Shown: positions 17,686 to 25,563, counted from the first letter of the stretch. The stretch is DNA of 64,000 nt from CAYPTY01 sp964413935 (GCA_964413935.1 CAYPTY010000001.1:124001-188000); one strand, 5' to 3'. Numbers and translations are program-made. The notes: a model not told the origin generated them from the sequence alone.

Positions 17686-18888
17686 ATGCCGAAAAATCTC
17701 TTCAACATCGATGATGCTTACCTCTTCGAATCCGAACTGAATGAGGAAGACCGACTCATTATGGAAAGTGCCCGTGAGTACTGCCAGAATAAACTGGAAC
17801 CCCGTGCTTTAAAAGGCAATACGGATGAGTATTTCGATATGGATATTGCCCGGGAAATGGGCGAAATGGGCCTGCTGGGTGTAACCATACCGGAAGCCTA
17901 TGGCGGTTCGGATGCGAGCTACACCGCCTATGGACTCATCGCCCGCGAAGTGGAGCGGGTGGATTCCGGCTACCGCTCCTTCATGAGTGTACAGTCTTCC
18001 CTGGTGATGTATCCCATTTCCATCTTCGGGACCGAAGAACAGAAACAGCGCTTTCTGCCCAAGCTAGCTACCGGAGAGCTCATCGGCTGCTTCGGACTTA
18101 CCGAACCCAATCACGGCTCCGATCCCGGATCCATGACCACCACCGCCCTGAAGGTGGATGGGGGCTGGAAACTGAATGGTGCCAAAATGTGGATCACCAA
18201 TTCACCCATCGCGGATGTGGCGGTTGTCTGGGCCAAAGCCAAAGAGACCAAAAACGAGGAAGGTGAAATTCGGGGCTTCCTGGTTGAAAAAGGTATGGAT
18301 GGCTTCAGCGCTCCGGCAACTAAATACAAGATGTCGCTGCGGGCTTCTTCTACCGGTGAGCTGGTCTTTGATGATGTCTTTGTTCCGGAAGAAAATGCAT
18401 TCCCCGATATCCGCGGACTCAAAGGGCCCTTCATGTGTCTGAATTCGGCCCGTTACGGCATTGCATGGGGAACTGTAGGGGCTGCTGAGTTCTGTTATCA
18501 GCGGGCCCGAAATTATGTACTGGATCGTAAACAATTCGGCAAACCGCTGGCGGCCAATCAGCTGATTCAAACCAAACTGGCCAACATGCTCACCGATATC
18601 ACGGCTATGCAGTGGCTGGCCTTCCGGCTGGGACAGCTCAAAGACGAAGGGCGGGATCATCCCACTATGACCTCTCTGGCTAAGCGCAACAACTGTGGCA
18701 AGGCGCTCGAAATTGCCCGCATCTCCCGCGATATGCATGGCGGGAATGGCATCGCCGGTGATTACCGGGTGATCCATCATGTGATGAATCTGGAATCCGT
18801 GAACACCTATGAAGGCACTTACGACATCCACGGCTTAATTCTGGGAAGAGAGATCACCGGAATTCAGGCTTTTGTTCCGAAGGGATGA
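17686..18888 (+). CDS. Glutaryl-CoA dehydrogenase-type acyl-CoA dehydrogenase
   Basis: 400 residues. It has the acyl-CoA dehydrogenase motifs [16 protein letters not shown] near 134-149 and [18 protein letters not shown] near 167-184, and the C-terminal stretch [19 protein letters not shown] near 347-365 followed by [20 protein letters not shown]. The last is characteristic of glutaryl-CoA dehydrogenases, which oxidise and decarboxylate glutaryl-CoA to crotonyl-CoA in lysine and tryptophan breakdown. The arginine expected near the substrate carboxylate could be in RASSTGEL, but I did not align it. It lies downstream of the etf/fix genes and the first dehydrogenase, and would feed the same electron carriers. 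Confidence 0.88.
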   Translation: MPKNLFNIDDAYLFESELNEEDRLIMESAREYCQNKLEPRALKGNTDEYFDMDIAREMGEMGLLGVTIPEAYGGSDASYTAYGLIAREVERVDSGYRSFMSVQSSLVMYPISIFGTEEQKQRFLPKLATGELIGCFGLTEPNHGSDPGSMTTTALKVDGGWKLNGAKMWITNSPIADVAVVWAKAKETKNEEGEIRGFLVEKGMDGFSAPATKYKMSLRASSTGELVFDDVFVPEENAFPDIRGLKGPFMCLNSARYGIAWGTVGAAEFCYQRARNYVLDRKQFGKPLAANQLIQTKLANMLTDITAMQWLAFRLGQLKDEGRDHPTMTSLAKRNNCGKALEIARISRDMHGGNGIAGDYRVIHHVMNLESVNTYEGTYDIHGLILGREITGIQAFVPKG

Positions 18889-18900
18889 GGAAACGTTTAA

Positions 18901-18959
18901 TGTGAGACGTGAGGTGTGAGACTTTAATTAATTTCAAATTTCACATTTCAAATTCCATA
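18901..18959. repeat. Heptad array, inverted halves between convergent genes
   Basis: Left half TGTGAGA, CGTGAGG, TGTGAGA (18901-18921); right half TTTCAAA, TTTCACA, TTTCAAA, TTCCATA (18932-18959), separated by about 10 bp of AT-rich loop. The halves are in opposite orientation, as in array B, and lie between the 3' ends of two convergent genes. Confidence 0.8.
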
Positions 18960-18967
18960 TTAATAAC

Positions 18968-19369
18968 TCACTTCATCAACGTGAGCACGCCGTGAAAGCC
19001 ATTCAGAACCATATTGGTGATTCCGCCGCCACCGGGATCATTGATATCGTACTTAAAATCACCGGCACCCATAAAGATATGATCAATATTGTGTTCGCGT
19101 GATGCGGCCAGGATTTCCTCCGCCGGATCCCCGATACGTATTTCCAGATTCGGGTCGTTCTTACCCAGAAGGATATCATCAAATGCGGCATGTGCCTCTT
19201 CCATAATAGCGGTGGCCTCCTGTTCAAAATCCCGGTCAGTAGCTACAACCAGAATGGTCACATTGGGCTGAGGACTAACGACTGTGCACTGATAAGCGGC
19301 CAGCCTTAATGCAGACATTGCATATTTAGTACCATAGGTGGCGATGAGCCAGTTTTTCGTAGGTCCCAT
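18968..19369 (-). CDS. Universal stress protein (UspA) family
   Basis: 133 residues. The N-terminal strand-helix WLIATYGTKYAMSALRLAA and the C-terminal nucleotide-loop-like MGAGDFKYDINDPGGGGITN (about 100-119) match the UspA fold, though the loop is longer and more glycine-rich than the usual GxGxxG form. IRIGDPAEEILAASREHNID is the standard middle helix. Role in stress survival is known for the family; the trigger here is unknown. It is convergent with the glutaryl-CoA dehydrogenase gene. Confidence 0.8.
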   Translation of the reverse strand: MGPTKNWLIATYGTKYAMSALRLAAYQCTVVSPQPNVTILVVATDRDFEQEATAIMEEAHAAFDDILLGKNDPNLEIRIGDPAEEILAASREHNIDHIFMGAGDFKYDINDPGGGGITNMVLNGFHGVLTLMK

Positions 19370-19506
19370 TTTCTTAGCTCGGTATTCGTTTGATTGCCAA
19401 CAGATGAATGTACTTTTGAAAACATTTTAAAACAAATACTTAATAATCTTTACAAGCATTTCAGCAGCCGTTCTTTTACCTTAGGCTCAACCTGAAATCA
19501 GCTCCC

Positions 19507-20451
19507 ATGAAGTCAATCTACTGCGGAATACTCCTCCTGATTGCTTTCAACAGCAATCTTTTTGCTCAAACCATAAACCGGGAAGATCTGGTTTATGAAC
19601 ATGAAGGAAATGTATTGCGAGCTCGCATCATCAATCCGGAAACAGATGAACCCATTCCCTTTCTGGTATATGTAGGTGGTGATGAGGCTTTTGAATCCTA
19701 CAACAAAGATTATTTCAATTTTCTGCAGCAGAATTTTGAGGATGTATTCCTGACTGAGGGAATCGGACTGTTTTACATCAACACCCGGGGAATAGACGGC
19801 TCGGATGGTCGCTGGCAGCGGGCAACATTCGAAGAGCGGGCTGAGGATGTGATCGAAGGGCTCGCCCTGCTTCGGTCCCGCAAAGAAGTGGATGTGAACC
19901 GTATTACTCTTTTTGGCCACGGAACCGGCGCTTATATAGCCCAGATTGTGGCAGCTGATGAGGATGAAAATATTGCCGCTCTTCTGAATCTGGCCGCCCC
20001 TGCCTTTGATTATCGAACCAGCCTGATGAATGCCTTTCATGGGGAATATGTGTGTGCCGGCATCGACAGTAGCCGGGCTATGGACAAAGCTCGACGTCAA
20101 ACCAACTCCAGTCTGGGATGGGTAAATGCCTTCCCCATCATCAAGAAGTGGCGGCAGAGCAAAGTGAATAAAGATTTTGAAAACAAAGTTTACCTCAGCC
20201 GGCTGCTCATCCCCACTCTTTTTGTGTATGCTGAAAACGATGACGAAATCTATGGCAGCTGGTCGGTGGATTCACTCAGAACCCAGTTCAGAAACGACAT
20301 CCCCGATTATTTCAGCATCGTCACCATCCCGGAGGCCAATCACTCATTCCGTGTGGCTGAAAACTGCTTTGAGGGCGACATCAACACCACTCCTTTTTCT
20401 GATATTTTCAGAACCGAAATTCGTAATTGGGTAATATCAGTACTCAAATAA
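19507..20451 (+). CDS. Secreted alpha/beta-hydrolase-like protein lacking the nucleophile
   Basis: 314 residues with a signal peptide (about 1-20, NLFAQ cut). The fold is clear: PFLVYVGGDEAFES as the oxyanion-side strand, the elbow LFGHGTGAYIAQIVA near 135-149, the acid-bearing FVYAENDDEIYGSW near 244-257 and the histidine loop IPEANHSFRVAEN near 276-288. The nucleophile elbow reads G-H-G-T-G, with Gly139 where serine is expected, so the protein probably does not work as a classical serine hydrolase. It may be a binding protein or use another mechanism. A DinB-like gene follows 19 bp downstream. Confidence 0.8.
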   Translation: MKSIYCGILLLIAFNSNLFAQTINREDLVYEHEGNVLRARIINPETDEPIPFLVYVGGDEAFESYNKDYFNFLQQNFEDVFLTEGIGLFYINTRGIDGSDGRWQRATFEERAEDVIEGLALLRSRKEVDVNRITLFGHGTGAYIAQIVAADEDENIAALLNLAAPAFDYRTSLMNAFHGEYVCAGIDSSRAMDKARRQTNSSLGWVNAFPIIKKWRQSKVNKDFENKVYLSRLLIPTLFVYAENDDEIYGSWSVDSLRTQFRNDIPDYFSIVTIPEANHSFRVAENCFEGDINTTPFSDIFRTEIRNWVISVLK

Positions 20452-20470
20452 GAGACTAAATTTATCAGAC

Positions 20471-20971
20471 ATGAATTTGATTGAGCATTACCAGCAAAAT
20501 CTGGAAGAGTTTATTGCCTCCTTTATTGATATGCCCGCCAATCATTTCAATCAGAAACCGGAAGAAGGAAGCTGGTCTGTCGGGCAAGTGGTGGAACACA
20601 TTTTCAGGTCTGAACTGGCTTCGACCCGCATACTGAATGGAAAAACCAAAACCCCGGATGAGCATTCTGATGAAAAGGCAGAATACATCCGCAGGCAGTT
20701 TACCGATCGAAAGAAAAAATTCACAGCCTTCGGTCCTATTGTTCCATCGGAGGACCCCAAAGATCCACAGGAATTAGCGGAAAAAATCAGGCAAAACAGA
20801 AAGAAACAGATTCAGCTGCTTGAAACGGCCGATTTAAATGAAATATGCCTGAACTTTGAACATCCTCTGTTTGGACTGATGAGCAGAAAAGAATGGATGG
20901 TATTCAATTCCACACACGCCAATCGCCATAAAGCTCAGATTTCAGACATCCGCAGCCAGTTGAATATCTAA
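20471..20971 (+). CDS. DinB-like four-helix-bundle protein
   Basis: 166 residues. Histidines expected of the DinB/YfiT metal site are present: the one in VGQVVEHIFRSEL near 43 and two in NSTHANRHKAQISDI near 147-161. GSWSVGQVVEHI is the typical opening helix of the family. Members are metal-binding proteins, several of them thiol-dependent transferases; the substrate here cannot be told. It probably shares a transcript with the hydrolase-like gene upstream. Confidence 0.82.
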   Translation: MNLIEHYQQNLEEFIASFIDMPANHFNQKPEEGSWSVGQVVEHIFRSELASTRILNGKTKTPDEHSDEKAEYIRRQFTDRKKKFTAFGPIVPSEDPKDPQELAEKIRQNRKKQIQLLETADLNEICLNFEHPLFGLMSRKEWMVFNSTHANRHKAQISDIRSQLNI

Positions 20972-20986
20972 GCCTCAAATTATGTG

Positions 20987-21028
20987 CTCTGGTCCAAGTG
21001 GACATTTGGATCAAGATTGGGATCGCTT
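20987..21028. repeat. Composite repeat, segment alpha, copy 1
   Basis: About 33 of 42 bases match 22099-22140 in the same orientation. It contains an inverted pair TGGTCCAA / TTTGGATCA able to form a short hairpin. Non-coding, between the DinB-like and AlkD-like genes. Confidence 0.6.
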
Positions 21029-21054
21029 CTTTGCAATTTATCGCATTCCACTCT

Positions 21055-21131
21055 TAGTTGTCATTCCACTTCAGTGGAATCCGAAGCACCTTGCAACCTC
21101 CCAATTGTAAACATTACTGCATTCAGGATTA
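21055..21131. repeat. Composite repeat, segment beta, copy 1
   Basis: The first 49 bases match 21951-21999 with 3 differences, and the CAGGATT block follows at the same 20-bp spacing in both copies. ATTCCACT / AGTGGAAT is a perfect hairpin at 21063-21080. The right terminal inverted repeat seen in copy 2 is not present here, so this copy looks decayed. Confidence 0.75.
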
Positions 21132-21205
21132 TGGTTCGCTAATTCTGCTTAAACAAGCTTTCCTCACCATATTTCAGTTCTGCCCTTTTTTAACTTTATT
21201 GACTC

Positions 21206-21913
21206 ATGGAATTCGAAGAAATCATGCAGAAGCTGGAAGAACTGGGCAACGATCAGACTAAAAAAGTACTGATGCGTCATGGTGCCCGGGAACCTTTTTT
21301 TGGGGTAATAGTGGGTGATTTAAAACCCATACAGAAGAAAATCGGGAAAGACTACGAGCTTTCGCTTCGGCTTTATGATACCGGCAATTCAGATGCCATG
21401 TACCTGGGCGGGCTTATCGCGGATGAGAAAAAAATGAGCAGATCCGATCTGCAGCATTGGGCAGAAAAGGCCTACTGGTATATGATTACTGAGTACACTG
21501 TAGCCTGGATTGCCGCTGAATCGGGACATGGCTGGGATCTGAGCCTGGAGTGGATCGAGTCACCAAAAGAAAATATCGCCTCCGCCGGCTGGGCCACGTT
21601 AAGCAGTGTGGTTTCCATAACCAAAGCTGAAGAACTGAACATCCAAAAAATCAAAGCATTAATGAGTCGTGCTGCCGGTCATGTTCATGAAGATCAGAAC
21701 AGAGTGAGTTATACCATGAACGGTTTTATCATTGCCGCTGGTGGTTTTATTCCTGAACTCACCCACTTGGCGCTGGATCTTGGCGATCAGGTTGGAAAAG
21801 TTAAAGTAAACATGGGAGAAACATCCTGCAGGGTCCCGGTAATCAAGGATTATCTGCAGAAAATGATGGAGCGTGACCGGATCGGTAAGACGAAGAAAAT
21901 GGCTCGCTGCTAG
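21206..21913 (+). CDS. DNA alkylation repair (AlkD-like, HEAT-like) protein
   Basis: 235 residues, all helical by composition. The segments ELSLRLYDTGNSDAMYLGGL near 51-70 and WAEKAYWYMITEYTVAWIAAE near 83-103 (the second shown in part) resemble the HEAT-like repeats of the AlkC/AlkD DNA glycosylase family, which removes alkylated bases without base flipping. I could not verify the catalytic aspartate. Both flanks carry copies of the same composite repeat, suggesting that the gene may have arrived, or been rearranged, together with them. Confidence 0.75.
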   Translation: MEFEEIMQKLEELGNDQTKKVLMRHGAREPFFGVIVGDLKPIQKKIGKDYELSLRLYDTGNSDAMYLGGLIADEKKMSRSDLQHWAEKAYWYMITEYTVAWIAAESGHGWDLSLEWIESPKENIASAGWATLSSVVSITKAEELNIQKIKALMSRAAGHVHEDQNRVSYTMNGFIIAAGGFIPELTHLALDLGDQVGKVKVNMGETSCRVPVIKDYLQKMMERDRIGKTKKMARC

Positions 21914-21952
21914 TTCTTCAGGCTGCCATACTGCCGACACACCACTTTCATA

Positions 21953-22040
21953 GTTGTCATTCCACTTTAGTAGAATCCGAAGCACCTTGCAACTTCCCAG
22001 ATTTAGATATCACCACACCCAGGATTGGCGGAGTGACAAC
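21953..22040. repeat. Composite repeat, segment beta, copy 2, with terminal inverted repeats
   Basis: An 88-bp element bounded by GTTGTCATTCC (21953-21963) and GGAGTGACAAC (22030-22040), inverted matches at 10 of 11 positions. It shares its left 49 bases with copy 1. Size and termini are like a miniature inverted-repeat or REP-type element. Confidence 0.75.
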
Positions 22041-22098
22041 AGGGGCATGCCGTATTTCTACGCTTCTGTAGTGCCGCTGGTATGCACATTCTGGCATT

Positions 22099-22140
22099 CT
22101 CTGGTCCATGTAGACACTTGAACCAGGTTTCCGATCACTT
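22099..22140. repeat. Composite repeat, segment alpha, copy 2
   Basis: A direct copy of 20987-21028, ending 6 bp before the stop of the next minus-strand gene. CTGGT and ACCAG form an inverted pair inside it. Confidence 0.6.
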
Positions 22141-22145
22141 CAAAC

Positions 22146-24158
22146 CTATCGGATCCTCAGTTTTTGCACCCGATCACCCACCACAATCTGATCCACCACA
22201 TCCATCCCATCAACAACTTCACCAATCACTGTGTACAACCCGTTCAGGTGCCAGGCCGGCTGATGCATGATAAAAAACTGGCTTCCCTCTGTATCCCTAC
22301 CGGCCGATGCAATACCCACCACCGCCCGATTATAAGTCAGCTCTGAAGCTTCTGTTGGTATCACATAATCCGGACCGCCCCAGCCTAAACCTGTTTCAAT
22401 ATCACCGCCCTGAATTACGAAATTCTGCACCACCCGGTGAAAGGCCACATCGTCATAGTACCCTTCTGCTGCCAGACTGTCTATTCCGGAGATGGTGGCC
22501 GGGGCAAGATGGGGAAAAAGACGGATTCTGATTTCGCCCAGATCGGTTTGGAGACGCATTTCAGGCTCCGGTCCCAGGCGGGCCAGCCTCTTCCAGTCCG
22601 ATTGTAGAAATTCCCTTTTACTTACTGTACCCCCCTCAATATCCCAGCCCTGATCGAGGAAGGTATTATTCAAAGTTTCGTTGCCCATGGCTGCAAGGGA
22701 ATCAATCAGGCTGGCTGCCCGTTCTGGAAACCGGTCTCTAAGCAATCCACCGTAAAACTGATACACTTCGATATCGGCCGGTAAAGCAAATCGGCTCAGC
22801 ATATCTTCCAGCAGGCCGTATTCAAAGTCAGGCAATACCTGCTTATCCGACAGCAGCCCGGTCACACTCAAAACCTGCGCCCGGTTTCCCTGCTCCATGA
22901 TCACATAAACACATTCCTGCACCTCTTCCAGATACTCTTCCTGAACATCCGGCGAAAGATTATTCCACCAGCCGGTCAATGCATTACCGGCCATAAAAAA
23001 TTTCAGCTCATCATTGCGAAGCTCATCCCATTCCTCTCCGCTGCAGGTCAGCGGCATCTTTTCCGAATCGCTAAAACGCCGGATATCCAGTACCTGCTGA
23101 AAGTAATAGGGGTTTTGGTTCGCCAGTGCATTAATCACTTCCATATCCCCTTGCCAGACACCCAGTGCTGCCAGGCTACGAGCAGCTTCCAGGCGCACAA
23201 TATCATCTGCAGCTTCATCGGTAAATAAATCCTGCATAGCCGCTATCAGCTTCCCACCCTCTCTCATCAGACTATCATTAGCCGCTACGCGCTGCAGAGC
23301 GTGAACCACTACTGACCGGTTCGAATGATTCAGAATTCCAGTCAACGAAGCCTCCGATGCCGGATTCAGATCTCGTGAGGTAAGCTGATTTACAAGTTCA
23401 ACAGCCAATGCACTGCTGGAACTATCAATTACCGGAGAATTCAGTTTTTCCAGAATGAAATCACTGTGATTATGCATCAGGATGCGAATCAGGTTCACCT
23501 TCAAATCAACGCCTGCAGAATCCCATCGCTGCATCAGTTCCCCTGAAAAATCAAGTGGTGGAATCTTTCGCCCTCTGAAATAGCCATAGAGATAGCGATT
23601 CAGCAGATTCGGATCCTTAACATTCAGCATATTAGCCGTCAGCTCTTTCAGGCTTTCCCCATTCAGGTTAAAACGCACCATGAGTCGCCCGATGGCCAGC
23701 GCCGCTTCCCCTTCAAAGTTGCTGCCGCGTATGCTGTTCATATTTTCAGCCAGAAAAAGGAGGCTCTGCCTGTTCCCGCTTCGGCCCAGCACCTTAACAA
23801 TACCCGCTCTGAGTTCAGGCGATTTTTTAAAATCTTCCTGCAGCTTCGCTAACTGTTCATCCGTCAGTGTTTTGGTGCTCAGTGCGGTCCATGCGAGGTC
23901 GGTATTGGCCTGCTTCACTTTTTCGATGAAGCCATCCATCCCATTTACCGGTGTACTGATCAGGGCACGCCATGCCTGTTCAGAAACTGCTGCTGTTGTA
24001 TCATAAGTAAAGGCGATCAGGGCGCGGTCGTTGCGCTCATACACGGCTTTATACAATTCCGGGTACTCATTAAGCATAAGCTGCTGATGCCCGGAATCTA
24101 CCGGCTGACATCCCACAAAAGAAAACAGCAAAAACAGGAACAGGTTTATCTTGTACAT
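22146..24158 (-). CDS. HEAT-repeat lipoprotein with C-terminal cyclophilin domain
   Basis: 670 residues from the ATG at 24158. This start gives a clean lipoprotein signal peptide (MYKINLFLFLLFSFVGC, lipobox FVGC); the frame extends 18 codons further without a signal character. The middle (about 60-480) is helical with HEAT-like units such as VRLEAARSLAALGVW. The C-terminus (about 525-670) is a cyclophilin-type peptidyl-prolyl isomerase: FHRVVQNFVIQGGD, GSQFFIMHQPAWHLNGLYTV and IGEVVDGMDVVDQI. It is probably anchored in the outer membrane and helps fold exported proteins. It is transcribed divergently from lexA across a 78-bp region. Confidence 0.85.
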   Translation of the reverse strand: MYKINLFLFLLFSFVGCQPVDSGHQQLMLNEYPELYKAVYERNDRALIAFTYDTTAAVSEQAWRALISTPVNGMDGFIEKVKQANTDLAWTALSTKTLTDEQLAKLQEDFKKSPELRAGIVKVLGRSGNRQSLLFLAENMNSIRGSNFEGEAALAIGRLMVRFNLNGESLKELTANMLNVKDPNLLNRYLYGYFRGRKIPPLDFSGELMQRWDSAGVDLKVNLIRILMHNHSDFILEKLNSPVIDSSSSALAVELVNQLTSRDLNPASEASLTGILNHSNRSVVVHALQRVAANDSLMREGGKLIAAMQDLFTDEAADDIVRLEAARSLAALGVWQGDMEVINALANQNPYYFQQVLDIRRFSDSEKMPLTCSGEEWDELRNDELKFFMAGNALTGWWNNLSPDVQEEYLEEVQECVYVIMEQGNRAQVLSVTGLLSDKQVLPDFEYGLLEDMLSRFALPADIEVYQFYGGLLRDRFPERAASLIDSLAAMGNETLNNTFLDQGWDIEGGTVSKREFLQSDWKRLARLGPEPEMRLQTDLGEIRIRLFPHLAPATISGIDSLAAEGYYDDVAFHRVVQNFVIQGGDIETGLGWGGPDYVIPTEASELTYNRAVVGIASAGRDTEGSQFFIMHQPAWHLNGLYTVIGEVVDGMDVVDQIVVGDRVQKLRIR

Positions 24159-24163
24159 ACATT

Positions 24164-24223
24164 TTACACATTCAGTATTGAAGTTCAGGATTTTTCTCCG
24201 TTTCTTACACATATATTACACAT
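24164..24223. promoter_or_regulatory. Three TTACACAT repeats in the lexA divergent promoter region
   Basis: Direct copies at 24164-24171, 24205-24212 and 24216-24223. The last two are 11 bp apart, one helical turn. Their position just before lexA suggests an operator, possibly LexA's own, although LexA sites are usually inverted repeats. Confidence 0.4.
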
Positions 24224-24236
24224 TAATATCATCGAT

Positions 24237-24881
24237 ATGGATAGTGCCCAGCTGACCCGTAAACAAAAGGAATTTTTTCATTTCATCACAGCCTATAAAA
24301 AGGAGCATGATGTCTGGCCCACCTACCGGGAGATTGCCGATTATTTTGGCTATAAATCCCCCAACAGCGTAACCCAGAATATTCAGGCCCTGCTGAAAAA
24401 GGGCTATCTGGTCAAGAAGAATGACGAAGAATACGATTTGCCCCCACAGAAAAAACAGGAATTTATGGGGGATGATGATGCGCTGGGTATACCCGTACGG
24501 GGACTTATTGCTGCCGGTTTTCTGCAGGAAGCCGTCGAAGCCGACCTGGGTCGAATCACCATGGAAACCCTCTTTCCCAAACTGGACCGTTTATTTGCAC
24601 TCAGAGTTTCCGGAATGAGCATGAAGAATGCGGGCATTCTGGACGGTGATTTTGTTTTGCTGATGGATACCGACATTAAAGACGGGGACATCGGTGCAGT
24701 TCTCTACAATGGCGAAACCAGCTTAAAGAAAATATTCCTGAATCAGGATGGCCTGCGCCTGGAACCAGCCAACGAAGAATATGATGATATTGTAATCGAA
24801 CCCGATGTATTTGAGGAAGTGCGTATCATCGGGAAATATGTGGGCCATGTTAACCGGAGCGGCTTCCAGAAAGTAGCCTGA
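24237..24881 (+). CDS. lexA: LexA-family SOS repressor
   Basis: 214 residues from ATG 24237; longer in-frame starts would run into the divergent lipoprotein gene. The N-terminal winged helix includes LTRKQKEFFHFI, WPTYREIADYFGYKSPNSV and a recognition helix. Self-cleavage site Ala-Gly is visible in RGLIAAGFLQEA near 88-99, catalytic serine in RVSGMSMKNAGI near 123-134 and lysine in NGETSLKKIFL near 157-167. It represses DNA-damage genes until RecA filaments trigger its autolysis. The AlkD-like gene nearby may be part of the same response, but no common operator was established. Confidence 0.92.
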   Translation: MDSAQLTRKQKEFFHFITAYKKEHDVWPTYREIADYFGYKSPNSVTQNIQALLKKGYLVKKNDEEYDLPPQKKQEFMGDDDALGIPVRGLIAAGFLQEAVEADLGRITMETLFPKLDRLFALRVSGMSMKNAGILDGDFVLLMDTDIKDGDIGAVLYNGETSLKKIFLNQDGLRLEPANEEYDDIVIEPDVFEEVRIIGKYVGHVNRSGFQKVA

Positions 24882-24886
24882 TCGGC

Positions 24887-25411
24887 TTAGATTTTACGGT
24901 TATATAGACCGTCAAAAATCGTCTGCCAGGTTTTCCCCCCATCGGCGGATTGCTCCCATACCTGATTCACCCGGTTCCGATTGATGTGGTAAAAACTCAG
25001 CTTGTTCAGGACCTCGCTCCCATTGGGACCCCTGGTCACAGCAGTATAATACATGGCCTTATCTTCAGCACTATAGCTGCCTGAAAATTCTATGGGCTGA
25101 CCGCGGTTATCAATCCACTTCTGCACCCATTCACCGGTTTCTCTATTGTAGTAGTTCAGGCTCTTACCTGTAAATGCCCCCTGTGCACTGTACCAGTTTT
25201 CGAAAATCACGCAGCCATCCAGGATAAGTTCAATTTTACTCTGACCCAGCGGCTGACCCTGTTTTGAAATTACATCCCATTCTCCAATCCAGAAGTCAAA
25301 CTGCCGATATTCAGGCTGTGCATAACAGGGTTTGGGATTTTGTGCCTGCTGTGCTTGTACAGATCCCATAAACGCAAGTACCAGAAATATTCCAGAGAAA
25401 AGAAATCTCAT
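24887..25411 (-). CDS. Secreted DUF1579-like protein
   Basis: 174 residues with a signal peptide (cut near VQAQQAQ). The core FDFWIGEWDVISKQG near 39-53 and GPNGSEVLNKLSFYHINRNR near 129-148 are typical of lipocalin-like DUF1579-type proteins of unknown function. It ends 5 bp from the lexA stop (convergent). Its start overlaps the stop of the 51-codon gene upstream (ATGA). Confidence 0.7.
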   Translation of the reverse strand: MRFLFSGIFLVLAFMGSVQAQQAQNPKPCYAQPEYRQFDFWIGEWDVISKQGQPLGQSKIELILDGCVIFENWYSAQGAFTGKSLNYYNRETGEWVQKWIDNRGQPIEFSGSYSAEDKAMYYTAVTRGPNGSEVLNKLSFYHINRNRVNQVWEQSADGGKTWQTIFDGLYNRKI

Positions 25412-25563
25412 TTTGAATCCCGGCTCTTCAGTTTGCCTGTAGCATCTTTGCGGGCTTCATGGAGCTGGGAGTCTTTGATCCAGGCACGACCACCGTCATG
25501 CTGAAGTCTTTTATAGTTTTTCATCATTTTGGCCTGCTGATGTAAATCGGGTAACTTCTTCAT
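25408..25563 (-). CDS. Small basic protein, 51 residues, unknown
   Basis: On the minus strand ATG 25563 opens a frame of 51 codons: it begins MKKLPDLHQQAKMMKNYK, continues with RLQHDGGRAWIKDSQLHEAR and ends KLKSRDSK. It is rich in K, R, H and Q, with no signal peptide or membrane segment. Its TGA stop overlaps the ATG of the DUF1579-like gene (ATGA), the same coupling used by undoubted genes in this window, and that is the main argument that it is real. No strong ribosome site precedes it. I do not recognise the family. Confidence 0.6.
   Translation of the reverse strand: MKKLPDLHQQAKMMKNYKRLQHDGGRAWIKDSQLHEARKDATGKLKSRDSK

Noticed and set aside
24087..24236. Longer lexA start
   Set aside because: Would encode 50 extra residues over the divergent lipoprotein gene and its promoter; ATG 24237 matches the usual LexA length.
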